A DNA stretch of 64,000 nucleotides from CALLPQ01 sp964392325 (lineage in GTDB: Bacteria > Pseudomonadota > Alphaproteobacteria > Caulobacterales > Parvularculaceae), in assembly GCA_964392325.1 (NCBI GenBank), contig CAYMPJ010000008.1, forward strand, positions 1-64,000, given 5' to 3'. The translations under genes were made by a program, and so were the position numbers. The notes beneath the pieces are model-generated. The model worked only from the letters and a program-made list of their open reading frames with translations. It searched no databases and was not told the DNA's origin. Each line of letters opens with the position of its first letter. Position 1 is the stretch's first letter. This document shows positions 43,371-51,450 of this stretch, piece after piece.

Positions 43371-44531
43371 TTATTGAGGCTCGGCAGTACTTACAACCAA
43401 TCGTGAAAAACTAACCTGTGCATAATCGCCATTGGCTCGATCAACCGCCCAATCGCCAGTTCCTCCGCAGCGCTGCTCGGTCTCGTTTTCTTTTAGGGCA
43501 GCGCGGCATTGATTATAAATTCCTGCTTTAAAATAATGTGCGTCTTGGGCGTAGCCTGCGGGATTGTCTCTTTCATCCACTTCGCCGTGAGCATTGACGT
43601 TATTGGCCAAGTTAATCTGATAGCGGACGGTTTCCAGCCGTGAGTTTTCAAACACCAGATACATTGTATCCTCATCGACATTTACGGAGTAGCTAAAATC
43701 TTCGCCAAGCTTGATGCCTGTTGCACCCGGATCAGTGGAGTCGCGCTTTGATTTACCCCAAACAAGGTAAGAGATGTCTTTTTTGTCGGGATCGCCCTTT
43801 TTGCGATTGCGCTCATAGTTCCAATAGACAGAACCGGTTTCATGTCCGGGCCATTTTTTGTAGAAAATTTTAAGCGGCTCATTGCCATATCCAAACCCGT
43901 CACCAGCATTTTTATATTTAACCGCATGAATTTGCCCAATCACTGCCGCATAGGAAGAAGCTTGTTTGGGCTTGTTTGCGTTAAGGGGCATATGATCTAC
44001 ATGCAGGGTCGCTTCCATTTTGCCGCCAATAGAGGCAAATGCGCTTGCATTAGCATGTGAGGCAAGGGCAAAATTATTAAGTGGGTCATGTGTTCTTATT
44101 GATTTGTTCGAGCCGCGACTCATATAGCGCAGCTCGCTGCGGGTGTTGTGTGAATTGGCTGTCGTTGCCCCTTTATTGGGCGCGGTGAACACCATGTGAC
44201 CTTGCTCATCCAAATAGAAGAAATCATCATGGGAATATTGCTGAAGGTCAGCAGTATTGATGCCGTCGACCTTGCCGTCCAAATTGCTATCTATCGGCAA
44301 TGTCAGTTTCCAATGGCTTAGATCAAAGCGTGTTGCCGGTGCGCTATTAATTGATGGTGCAGATGCTGTTACTGAACTTGATGCGATGACAGCTTCTGGT
44401 ATCCCGGCATCGCTTGTCGAACTGGCGGTTGAACAGGCAAAAAGGCCCATGCACATTAATTGTGTGCTCGCTGCGACAAAGAAGATGCGGTTCACTGCCG
44501 GGCGTCTAAAAAATACTGAAAACTGTGCCAT
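43371..44531 (-). CDS. PL7 family alginate lyase, lipoprotein
   Basis: 386 residues from the ATG 44531 (AAAGG upstream); the frame is open to 44573. Signal peptide ending at a Cys (GLFACST) suggests a lipoprotein. PL7 motifs are clear: NTRSELRYM (equivalent of R-T/S-E-L-R), VIGQIHA (QIH with the catalytic His) and HYFKAGIYNQ (YFKAGxYNQ, catalytic Tyr). It eliminates glycosidic bonds in alginate, probably at the cell surface. QIH is usually associated with polyG or polyMG preference; with a lone gene and no SusCD-like transporter, substrate preference is only suggested. Confidence 0.93.
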   Translation of the reverse strand: MAQFSVFFRRPAVNRIFFVAASTQLMCMGLFACSTASSTSDAGIPEAVIASSSVTASAPSINSAPATRFDLSHWKLTLPIDSNLDGKVDGINTADLQQYSHDDFFYLDEQGHMVFTAPNKGATTANSHNTRSELRYMSRGSNKSIRTHDPLNNFALASHANASAFASIGGKMEATLHVDHMPLNANKPKQASSYAAVIGQIHAVKYKNAGDGFGYGNEPLKIFYKKWPGHETGSVYWNYERNRKKGDPDKKDISYLVWGKSKRDSTDPGATGIKLGEDFSYSVNVDEDTMYLVFENSRLETVRYQINLANNVNAHGEVDERDNPAGYAQDAHYFKAGIYNQCRAALKENETEQRCGGTGDWAVDRANGDYAQVSFSRLVVSTAEPQ

Positions 44532-44621
44532 TATATGCACCTTTCTATAATTGTTTATGGTGAGCATAACCAATAAATTCTAAATTGAGAATATTTCTTT
44601 TTTTTGTGGTTAGCGCCAAAA

Positions 44622-45050
44622 TTATTCCCTTTTAAGGGCGTCCATCGCACGGCGTTCTTTTTTGGTGGGACGTCCAGCGCCCGGTTCCCTGATGGGGAGA
44701 CCGCTCATATCTTTATCTTGCTTTTCAGGGGGCGGCGGGGAGCGATCTTCGTATAGCGTTTGAGCCTCCGCCGCGGGGCCGCGTCGCTTACCGCAATCTT
44801 TAATCATCAGTATACGTAATCGATTTGCGTAAGCAAAATTAATAATGTCGCCTTCGCGTATCAGGAGTTTTGGTTTGTCGACCCGCGTTGTTTCTTGCTC
44901 TCCCGTCATATTTGTGCGCGTTAATCGCACATGACCTGTGGAGACAAATTTAGCTGCAAGGGAGCGGGTTTTAAATATGCGCGCAAACCAGAGCCATTTA
45001 TCGATCCGTATCTCGGTCATTGGTTCATGGCTTTGAGGGCGTGCGGTCAT
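44622..45050 (-). CDS. S4 domain RNA-binding protein (Hsp15-like)
   Basis: 142 residues from the ATG at 45050, which comes 4 bases after the helicase stop; the frame is open further upstream inside the helicase gene. S4 motif: EIRIDKWLWFARIFKTRSLA, AAKFVSTGHVRLTRTN, VDKPKLLIREGDIINF. Hsp15-like proteins bind stalled 50S-nascent chain complexes. The C-terminus is charged and disordered (PPPEKQDKD, RPTKKERRAMDALKRE). Coupled with the helicase, as is usual in Alphaproteobacteria. Confidence 0.9.
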   Translation of the reverse strand: MTARPQSHEPMTEIRIDKWLWFARIFKTRSLAAKFVSTGHVRLTRTNMTGEQETTRVDKPKLLIREGDIINFAYANRLRILMIKDCGKRRGPAAEAQTLYEDRSPPPPEKQDKDMSGLPIREPGAGRPTKKERRAMDALKRE

Positions 45051-45054
45051 GAGG

Positions 45055-48000
45055 TTACTTTTTGTCTTTGAGTGCCGCCAGGACTGCAAAGGGGCTATCA
45101 GGGTCCGCAGTTTTCAAATGGCGCGGCTTGTTGATGTGCGGGTTTTGTACGCGGTCCGGTTTGCGCCCCCCGGCTTTTGCTTTGCCCTTAAAGTTTTTAC
45201 CGCCTTTACCGCCGTGCTTTTTATTACCCCGTTGATCGCCCCTATTGTGACGTTCTTTTTGGTCGCCCTCTTTCTTTGTGCGGTTACGCGGTGGGCGTTT
45301 GGCCTGATAGCGCCATAACACAACCTCTATCTCTTCACCTTCAGCATTGGGTGTTTCGTCGGTGGGTGTTTCGGTGCCGGATTGTGTGGAAGCTTCTTGC
45401 GCCGCGCCCTCTGGCGGCGTGTCTGCAACTATTTGAGCAGCCTCGCTTTCATTTTCGGGTTTATCGGCTTCGGTTTTTTCGGCTTCGGTTTTTTCGGTTG
45501 CGATATCGCCAATGGTTCCAGCGGGGGTTTCAGCGATGGCAGTTTGGTCAATCGGTGCTGCCTCGGGTGTTGTTTCAAGAGGAGTTGTCTCTGGCGATAC
45601 TGTTCCTTCTTTGATTTGTGTATCGTGTGCTTGCGCGTTTGATGCATCTTGGGTGGTCCCGGATGCTTCTGTTTCGCTGGCAGCTTTTTCGTCGCCTCCG
45701 CTCTCTTCCGGCGTTGTTTGCGCTTCGGGAGCAGGTTTTTTTCGTTTTACTGTGTTTTTGCGGAAATTTAAGGACGTTAAGATTGCTTCAAAATCTTCAC
45801 CCGAACATCCCACCAAAGACATCATTTGACTGGTGGCTTCAAAGCCCTCACGTGTCCCTTTTTCTCGGGCCTTGCGAATGTCCCCAGCCAAGCGCTCCAA
45901 CATATCAATCCGTACTGCGCGTTTTCCTGATGGACGATAACCGCAAGCATAATAATAGGCATGGGGTACATTGTCAGAAACCTCAATAGAAACCAGCCCG
46001 GCCTTTGGTGGCACATAGTCAGCGGGTTTGCGGTCGGTCCACAAAGCCCATAGCAAAGTCAGAAGAGAGGCCGGGGCCGGTTTTAACAAGGCAGGCATAA
46101 ACAGGGTATATTCACCAAAGCGCATGCCGTGCTTGCGCAATTTAGCGCGTTCTTCCTGATTGATTTGCTTGAGTTCATCGCCAAACAAAGTGCGCGAGGT
46201 CGCGCCGAAATTTTCAACGAGCCGGAAAGCAACGCCACGACTAACACCGCCAAATGCATCATCGCCGGTCTCGTCACAAGCGCGTTGCATCGCTATTAAA
46301 GGCGCCAGTAGGCTTTCAACCCGGTTGGCAAAATAGTCTTGCAAACGATCTTCAATGCGCCCGCGTAAAACCGCTGGCAGCAAATCCGTGTTCCGCATCA
46401 TGATATTGGGCCGTAAGGGTGCCGGACCTTTTTCCAATTGAGCGACAACGGAAGAGCGCCATGCAATCGATCCATCGGGAAGGATGGATAAGTCTTCACC
46501 GGGCGCATTAGCCAGATGGCTCGCTCTACTGGCCAACAAGGGTTGCAAGGCTCGCTCAGCGGCGGCGCGCACTGGTTTGGCCTGAGCGCCATTGGCCCGG
46601 GGGTCGAGAATAAATTCAAAGCCTAAAAGGCGACCTACAAATTGGCCTTCCACAATCACGTCTCCGTCTTCGTTTACCCCCGCGAGTAACGGGGCATTAT
46701 CTTTTAAGCGTTTTAACAAAATCGATGTGCGCCGATCCACAAATCTTTGGGTCAATCGATGATGCAATGCATCTGATAGCTTGTCTTCTATAGCGCGGGT
46801 GCGCTCCTGCCAATAGGGGGCATTTTCGACCCATGAAGCTCGGTGCGAGAGGTAGGTCCAGCTGCGAATATGGGCAATTCGCGCCGAGAGCGTGTCTATA
46901 TCCCCATCATCGCGGTCAAGCCGGTTAACCCGTGGGGCGAGCCAGTCCTCCTTGATGCGCTCTTTTTGCATCAATTGCAGATAAAGTTCACCAATGAGCG
47001 TGGTGTGCTGGTCGATGCTGACTTTGCGAAAATCAGGTAACTCGCACACATCCCACAAGAGGGACAGGGCAGCGCCGCCTTTTGCGAGCTTGGCGATTTC
47101 CTCGTCACGGACCAGAATGGCAAGCGCACGCTCATCATCATCGGGGCGTGCACGGATAAGTTCGGGACGGTCAGGGCGTTTATCGAGGGATTTTTGCAAG
47201 GCCGACAGCGAGGAAAAATTTAAAGCTTCCGCTCGCCAAAAAAGTCCGCGCACCGGCTCGAAGCGATGTTCTTCGATGGCTTCTACCAGTTCCTCATCAA
47301 AGTCAGGACAATCGGCAGTAATGCCAAAAGTGCCATCATTGAGATAGCGCCCTGCGCGTCCGGCAATCTGGGCTGTCTCTGACGGGGTTAGATCGCGCAT
47401 GGTACGGCCATCAAATTTTCGACGTCCGGCAAAGGCCACATGGTCGATATCCATATTAAGTCCCATGCCAATGGCATCGGTGGCAATAAGATAATCAACC
47501 TCTCCTTCCTGATAGAGCGCTGCTTGTGCATTGCGGGTGCGCGGGGACAAAGCGCCAAGTACAACCGCCGTGCCCCCTCGTTGCCGCCTGACCAGCTCGG
47601 CAATCGCGTAAACCGTGTCAGCGGAAAAAGCGACGATCGCACTTCGGCGCGGCAGGCGCGTGACTTTTTTGGAGCCGGAGAATGTCAGTTTGGAAAAACG
47701 ATCGCGGGATTTAAAGGAAATATTGGGAAAGAGCTGGCGCAAAATTGGCGCCATGGAATCCGATCCCAGCAATAATGTTTCGGCGCTGCCTCTTGCATAT
47801 AAAAGTCTTGAGGTGAATGTGCGCCCGCGCTCTGGATTGTTGGCAAGTTGAATTTCATCAATGGCCAAAAATTCACATTGCTGCTCAAGGGGCATGGCTT
47901 CCACCGTGCATACCCAGTAACGCGCCGAGCGTGGAATAATTTTTTCTTCCCCGGTTACGAGCGCAATTTCAGCGGCCGGGCGGCGGGTCAATAGCTTGTC

Positions 48001-48231
48001 GTAAATCTCGCGGGCTAACAGGCGTAGTGGCAAACCGATCATGCCCGACTTGAATGATAGCATTCGCTCAATGGCGTAATGGGTTTTACCGGTATTGGTG
48101 GGGCCGAGCACAGCCGTCAGGGGCCGGTCCATGGGATGGATCGGAACAATGGTTTGCGGGGAATATGCTTGGCTTCGTGGCACGGTATACGGGGCATGGT
48201 CTAAATGATAAGCCCTAGCCTTTAACCGCAT
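45055..48231 (-). CDS. SUV3-like superfamily 2 RNA helicase with disordered C-terminus
   Basis: 1058 residues. The N-terminal helicase has Walker A VLGPTNTGKTHYAIERML (GPTNTGKT, SUV3-type), the DEIQ box FLAIDEIQLANNPERG, and QIAGRAGRYLNDGTFG (motif VI). A large middle region follows. From about residue 870 it becomes a Glu/Thr/Ala-rich low-complexity segment and then a Lys/Arg/Gly-rich basic tail (KHGGKGGKNFKGKAKAGG), which likely binds RNA. It probably unwinds RNA in turnover or ribosome-related processes. It is followed by the S4 gene. Confidence 0.9.
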   Translation of the reverse strand: MRLKARAYHLDHAPYTVPRSQAYSPQTIVPIHPMDRPLTAVLGPTNTGKTHYAIERMLSFKSGMIGLPLRLLAREIYDKLLTRRPAAEIALVTGEEKIIPRSARYWVCTVEAMPLEQQCEFLAIDEIQLANNPERGRTFTSRLLYARGSAETLLLGSDSMAPILRQLFPNISFKSRDRFSKLTFSGSKKVTRLPRRSAIVAFSADTVYAIAELVRRQRGGTAVVLGALSPRTRNAQAALYQEGEVDYLIATDAIGMGLNMDIDHVAFAGRRKFDGRTMRDLTPSETAQIAGRAGRYLNDGTFGITADCPDFDEELVEAIEEHRFEPVRGLFWRAEALNFSSLSALQKSLDKRPDRPELIRARPDDDERALAILVRDEEIAKLAKGGAALSLLWDVCELPDFRKVSIDQHTTLIGELYLQLMQKERIKEDWLAPRVNRLDRDDGDIDTLSARIAHIRSWTYLSHRASWVENAPYWQERTRAIEDKLSDALHHRLTQRFVDRRTSILLKRLKDNAPLLAGVNEDGDVIVEGQFVGRLLGFEFILDPRANGAQAKPVRAAAERALQPLLASRASHLANAPGEDLSILPDGSIAWRSSVVAQLEKGPAPLRPNIMMRNTDLLPAVLRGRIEDRLQDYFANRVESLLAPLIAMQRACDETGDDAFGGVSRGVAFRLVENFGATSRTLFGDELKQINQEERAKLRKHGMRFGEYTLFMPALLKPAPASLLTLLWALWTDRKPADYVPPKAGLVSIEVSDNVPHAYYYACGYRPSGKRAVRIDMLERLAGDIRKAREKGTREGFEATSQMMSLVGCSGEDFEAILTSLNFRKNTVKRKKPAPEAQTTPEESGGDEKAASETEASGTTQDASNAQAHDTQIKEGTVSPETTPLETTPEAAPIDQTAIAETPAGTIGDIATEKTEAEKTEADKPENESEAAQIVADTPPEGAAQEASTQSGTETPTDETPNAEGEEIEVVLWRYQAKRPPRNRTKKEGDQKERHNRGDQRGNKKHGGKGGKNFKGKAKAGGRKPDRVQNPHINKPRHLKTADPDSPFAVLAALKDKK

Positions 48232-48365
48232 ATCTTCACGAAAAGAAAGGGCGCTCTATTTTAATAGTACAAACCGGGTTAGATTTTGTATTGGAAGCGG
48301 TGCTTATCTGGGTTTTCAATAAAGCCGGATATTTAAGAGAATTATTTAAAAAGGGTATTAGTTAA

Positions 48366-48978
48366 GTGAACATGACAGAAAATAGAACAATCTCTCGCGC
48401 TGGCGCAACTTCATTCAAGGGAGCAATGGCATTGACACTGCTGTTGACAATGACAAGTGCGTGCACAGTTTTAGAAACGCAACAAACCGTTCCCGAGGCG
48501 GTTACGCAAAGCGCGCCTGCAACAGCGGCGGAAATTGGTTCAACATTACAAAACAAAGTGGCCGTTCCCATAGATGCAGTCCCTGAGGAGGTTATGGCGG
48601 TTGCCAGAGCTGCACGCCCCGATCTTGATTTTCAAAAGGCAGAGCGGGTCGAGCGTAAAGGTGTTGTCTATTTTGATATTGAAAGGCGAAGACGCGGATG
48701 GCAATGAGGTCGAGCTGGATATGATCCAAACGACAGAGGGATGGCAGGTCGTTGAAATCCAGCGTGATATTTCGCTTGCTATGACGCCCAAGCCGGTATT
48801 GGATGCTTTATATGAAAGACACCCGGATATTGTTCCTGCACGTATCATTGAAAGCGATCAGGGCGAGGGTACAATTGTCTATGAATTTTTCACAAGAGAT
48901 GAAACCGGCGAGGCGAAATTTGAAGTCAAGCTTGATGCTACGGGCGTGCAATATCTAGAAGAAGAATGGGTGCATTAA
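48366..48978 (+). pseudogene. PepSY-like lipoprotein gene with a one-base frameshift
   Basis: The frame opening at 48366 gives a lipoprotein signal (ALTLLLTMTSACTV) and VPEEVMAVARAARPDLDFQK, then VVYFDIE, and at 48681 runs into a wrong frame stopping at 48707. The frame continuing from 48685 reads GEDADGNEVELDMIQTTEGW and so on to 48978. Removing one A from GAAAGG (48681-48686) restores a continuous protein of about 203 residues with two PepSY-like modules (VVYFDIEGEDADGNEVELDM; EGTIVYEFFTRDETGEAKFE). So it is either a decayed gene, programmed slippage at the A-run, or a sequencing error. Function of PepSY-like lipoproteins is often inhibitory or sensory. Confidence 0.8.
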
Positions 48979-48995
48979 ATTTTAGCCCGAGACTC

Positions 48996-49028
48996 TATCC
49001 CGATTTTGAAATTGTCAAAATCGGGATA
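48996..49028. terminator. Perfect 14-bp hairpin between convergent genes
   Basis: TATCCCGATTTTGA (48996-49009) and TCAAAATCGGGATA (49015-49028) pair perfectly with a 5-base loop AATTG. It lies between the end of the PepSY-like gene (+) and the end of the DUF4282 gene (-, 49066), the place of a bidirectional terminator. The stem ends in A/T pairs, giving T-rich stretches in both directions only weakly. Confidence 0.65.
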
Positions 49029-49065
49029 AGTTAAGAGCTATAACTTTGAGCATTAAGCTCTCTTA

Positions 49066-49395
49066 TTAAACGTCACTATCGCTAACGGATTTAATATCTT
49101 TTACCGGCTCGTCGCCAACGCTCTTTTGGATATTGCCCAGACGGTCATAAATGCCGAACACGACCATATAAATTTCACAGATTACGCGCCAAAATAAAAC
49201 CGAGAAACCGGCAAAGACTAATGCTCCAATTATACCGCCCAACCCCGCGCCGAAGCCTGCGGAAAATCCCCTGAACATATTGGTGAGTGTCATCAGGGCG
49301 ATCCCGATAATGCCGAGCCAGTAAAGTATCTTAATCAGGTCGGTAGAGATCAGATCCTCGAAAGAGGCCAATTTTTTGATAAAGTCCATAGTCAT
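49066..49395 (-). CDS. DUF4282 domain membrane protein
   Basis: 109 residues. LASFEDLISTDLIKILYWLG at the N-terminus, two membrane helices (GIIGIALMTLTNMF and IIGALVFAGFSVLFWRVI) and VICEIYMVVFGIYDRLGNI are typical for DUF4282. Function of the family is unknown. Monocistronic by appearance. Confidence 0.88.
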   Translation of the reverse strand: MTMDFIKKLASFEDLISTDLIKILYWLGIIGIALMTLTNMFRGFSAGFGAGLGGIIGALVFAGFSVLFWRVICEIYMVVFGIYDRLGNIQKSVGDEPVKDIKSVSDSDV

Positions 49396-49738
49396 GATCC
49401 TTGTAATGCCTGCCCCTTTATCCGGTTGGGGGGATTCGCCTGGTTTGCCTAATCGGCCCGCCAGTTTTATCCATCAGGTTCAGATGTCCGCTTAACGCAC
49501 CAACCCGCTAACACTACCTGTATGGGGTGACGGGTTTTAGGAGCCCTATTTGACGTTTTGGGGGCAATGTTTCGCGTCTCCACTCTTGACCTTTTGGGCT
49601 CTCTTGCGTAGAAGCCTCGTTCAATTATGGCGTTGTCAGGATTAGAAGCGCGATAATACCGGAATTGCATAGTATAAAATTCAGGAAAGCATTGAAATTG
49701 CTGATTTTTTCCTGACTGAACGGAATAAGGTAACCAAG
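49396..49738. other. 343-base region upstream of rpmB
   Basis: Divergent promoter region between the DUF4282 gene and rpmB. TCAGGAAA (49681-49688) and TTTCCTGA (49708-49715) form an 8-base inverted repeat 24 bases upstream of the L28 start, which could be a leader hairpin. No gene is supported. Confidence 0.4.
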
Positions 49739-50017
49739 ATGGCGCGTCGTTGTGAATTAACTGGGGTTGGCCCAGCCACTGGAAATAATGTGTCTCACGC
49801 GAAAAACCGCACCCGTCGCCGGTTTTTGCCTAATTTGTGCAAAGTAACATTGCACAGTGATAAGCTTGAGCGCTCGTATAAAATGCGTATCACAGCTTCC
49901 GCGTTGCGCAGCATTGATCATATGGGCGGATTGGACGTCTTCTTGAAAAAAGCTAAAGAAGAGCAACTCTCCAGCGCCGCTGTAAAAATCAAGCGCGAGC
50001 TTGCTAAAGCGTCTTAA
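49739..50017 (+). CDS. rpmB: 50S ribosomal protein L28
   Basis: 92 residues. MARRCELTGVGPATGNNVSH with the conserved Cys, then NRTRRRFLPNLCKVTLHS and LRSIDHMGGLDVFLKKA, are the standard L28 features. One Cys pair of the zinc-binding variant is not complete. Followed by a strong terminator at 50063-50084, so it is probably monocistronic. Confidence 0.97.
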   Translation: MARRCELTGVGPATGNNVSHAKNRTRRRFLPNLCKVTLHSDKLERSYKMRITASALRSIDHMGGLDVFLKKAKEEQLSSAAVKIKRELAKAS

Positions 50018-50062
50018 GGGCGCGGGTTTCGACTTTAACCATTAAAATTTTGTTCTCCCGAG

Positions 50063-50095
50063 GGGCATACAGTCTTGTGTGCCCTTTTGTTTGGG
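50063..50095 (+). terminator. Rho-independent terminator after rpmB
   Basis: GGGCATAC (50063-50070), loop AGTCTT, GTGTGCCC (50077-50084) with one G-T pair, followed by TTTTGTTTGGGTTTTT. It overlaps the upstream in-frame extension of the next gene and so supports a start at 50175 for that gene. Confidence 0.8.
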
Positions 50096-50174
50096 TTTTT
50101 ACTGTTTGGCGTTCAAATGGGCAAATGAGGTTAGGGCGTTCACAAGCGGTGCAATATTTGCCATATATTTCCCC

Positions 50175-50897
50175 ATGAGTACGATATTACCAGATGATCT
50201 TCCCACCATGGGACGCGAAACACGGCGTGGATTGACTCCGGCAGAAAAATTCGCGCAGGAGATGAATGCCTTTGCCGCAATGTGTGTGCGTATTGGTGTG
50301 ATGGCGTCTTTGCTCGCGCCGATTTTGATTATTTCTATGTTGGTAATTGATATTCCAGTGCGTTTCTTCAATGAGCTTTTTTCGCCGTTAACCGGGCTAA
50401 AGCCAACACAATGGCTGACATGGGGCGGCATTGTTGTGTCCTTGATACCCCTCGTCTCAATTCTGTTTGCAAGACGCTATGGCGGCGAAGAAACATCTCG
50501 GGCAATTATTGCGGCGTGGTTTGTTCTTGCGCTGTTTATTCTATTTGAACTCTCCTTGCTCTCACCAATCATAGAGGAAGGAGATTTCCCCTCTACCCGG
50601 TTCATGGTGGCTCTGGTTGCGAGTTCCATGACCGGACAGCTCGTTACAGTCTCCTTTTACGATGTTCTTCGTGGCGGCGCGCCGTGGTGGCGTGCGCCGC
50701 TCTATGCCGCTCTTGCGGGGTTTTTCGTCACTATCTTAATTTATTTCCCGTTAGCCTATTGGCAGACCGGACTATCATGGAGCCTTTGGTTGATTGGCGA
50801 TATGATGGTGAAAACACTTTTTGCGGTTGGCTTTTTGCCGATTTATTTTGTTTTAAGAAAACGGATTAAACCCCGTAGGGGGTTTGGCGCGGTCTAA
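50175..50897 (+). CDS. Membrane protein, possibly VUT/queuosine precursor transporter-like
   Basis: 240 residues with six to seven hydrophobic segments. The frame is open back to GTG 50079, but that part lies across the rpmB terminator, so the ATG at 50175 is preferred. The second half (VTVSFYDVLRGGAPWWRAPLY... then GDMMVKTLFAVGFLPIYFVL) loosely resembles the C-terminal half of YhhQ/VUT transporters, which bring in queuine or pre-queuosine bases. The match is weak: several conserved positions cannot be placed. Otherwise an unknown membrane protein. Confidence 0.5.
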   Translation: MSTILPDDLPTMGRETRRGLTPAEKFAQEMNAFAAMCVRIGVMASLLAPILIISMLVIDIPVRFFNELFSPLTGLKPTQWLTWGGIVVSLIPLVSILFARRYGGEETSRAIIAAWFVLALFILFELSLLSPIIEEGDFPSTRFMVALVASSMTGQLVTVSFYDVLRGGAPWWRAPLYAALAGFFVTILIYFPLAYWQTGLSWSLWLIGDMMVKTLFAVGFLPIYFVLRKRIKPRRGFGAV

Positions 50898-50936
50898 TGG
50901 CGGTCTTTTCGGTCGCCCATCAACGCGGTATCCGGT

Positions 50937-51449
50937 TCACTGCGCCAGCGCCTCTAACATCATTCCAAGCGCATGTTTTGTGGTTTCGCGGCGCACATAA
51001 GCGCGCCCTTCATCTTTAAACTTTACTGTCTTGGCAAAGGCGGTGATATCAGCAGTGTCCGGGAATTTGTAGGCAAGACCAAAACAAACAGTGCCAACCG
51101 GTTTTTCTGCGGTCCCGCCGCCCGGCCCGGCAATGCCCGTAACCGAGACGACAAGATGAGCACTCGCACGGGCAAGTGCGCCCGTTGCCATTTGAATTGC
51201 GGTTTGTTCGCTAACTGCGCCATGGGCTCTAAGGGTGGCTGCCTCAACGCCCAGCATTTGCATTTTGGCTTTGTTAGTATACGTCACAAATGTACGGTCA
51301 ATGACTGCCGAAGAGCCGGCAATATCGGTTAAGGCTGCCATAATAAGGCCGCCGGTACATGACTCGGCGGTTGCAAGATAGACTTGCCGGGCTTTTGCGG
51401 CCTCTAATACATCTGATGCAATTGTTTCAAAGCCGGTATTAGAAAGCAT
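50937..51449 (-). CDS. pncC: CinA-family nicotinamide-nucleotide amidohydrolase
   Basis: 170 residues, the stand-alone C-terminal CinA domain. ATAESCTGGLIMAALTDIAG carries the catalytic Ser-Cys-Thr-Gly-Gly region, with YTNKAKMQMLGV and VTGIAGPGGGTAEKPVGTV further on. It deamidates NMN to nicotinate mononucleotide in pyridine nucleotide salvage. One base after ispDF. Confidence 0.93.
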   Translation of the reverse strand: MLSNTGFETIASDVLEAAKARQVYLATAESCTGGLIMAALTDIAGSSAVIDRTFVTYTNKAKMQMLGVEAATLRAHGAVSEQTAIQMATGALARASAHLVVSVTGIAGPGGGTAEKPVGTVCFGLAYKFPDTADITAFAKTVKFKDEGRAYVRRETTKHALGMMLEALAQ

Positions 51450-51450
51450 A

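Noticed and set aside
45276..46016. Several frames opposite or shifted within the helicase C-terminus
   Set aside because: Arise from the low-complexity region of the real gene; products are low-complexity with no start signals.
50079..50174. Upstream extension of the membrane protein gene to the GTG at 50079
   Set aside because: It would lie across the rpmB terminator and the spacing of any ribosome-binding site is poor.
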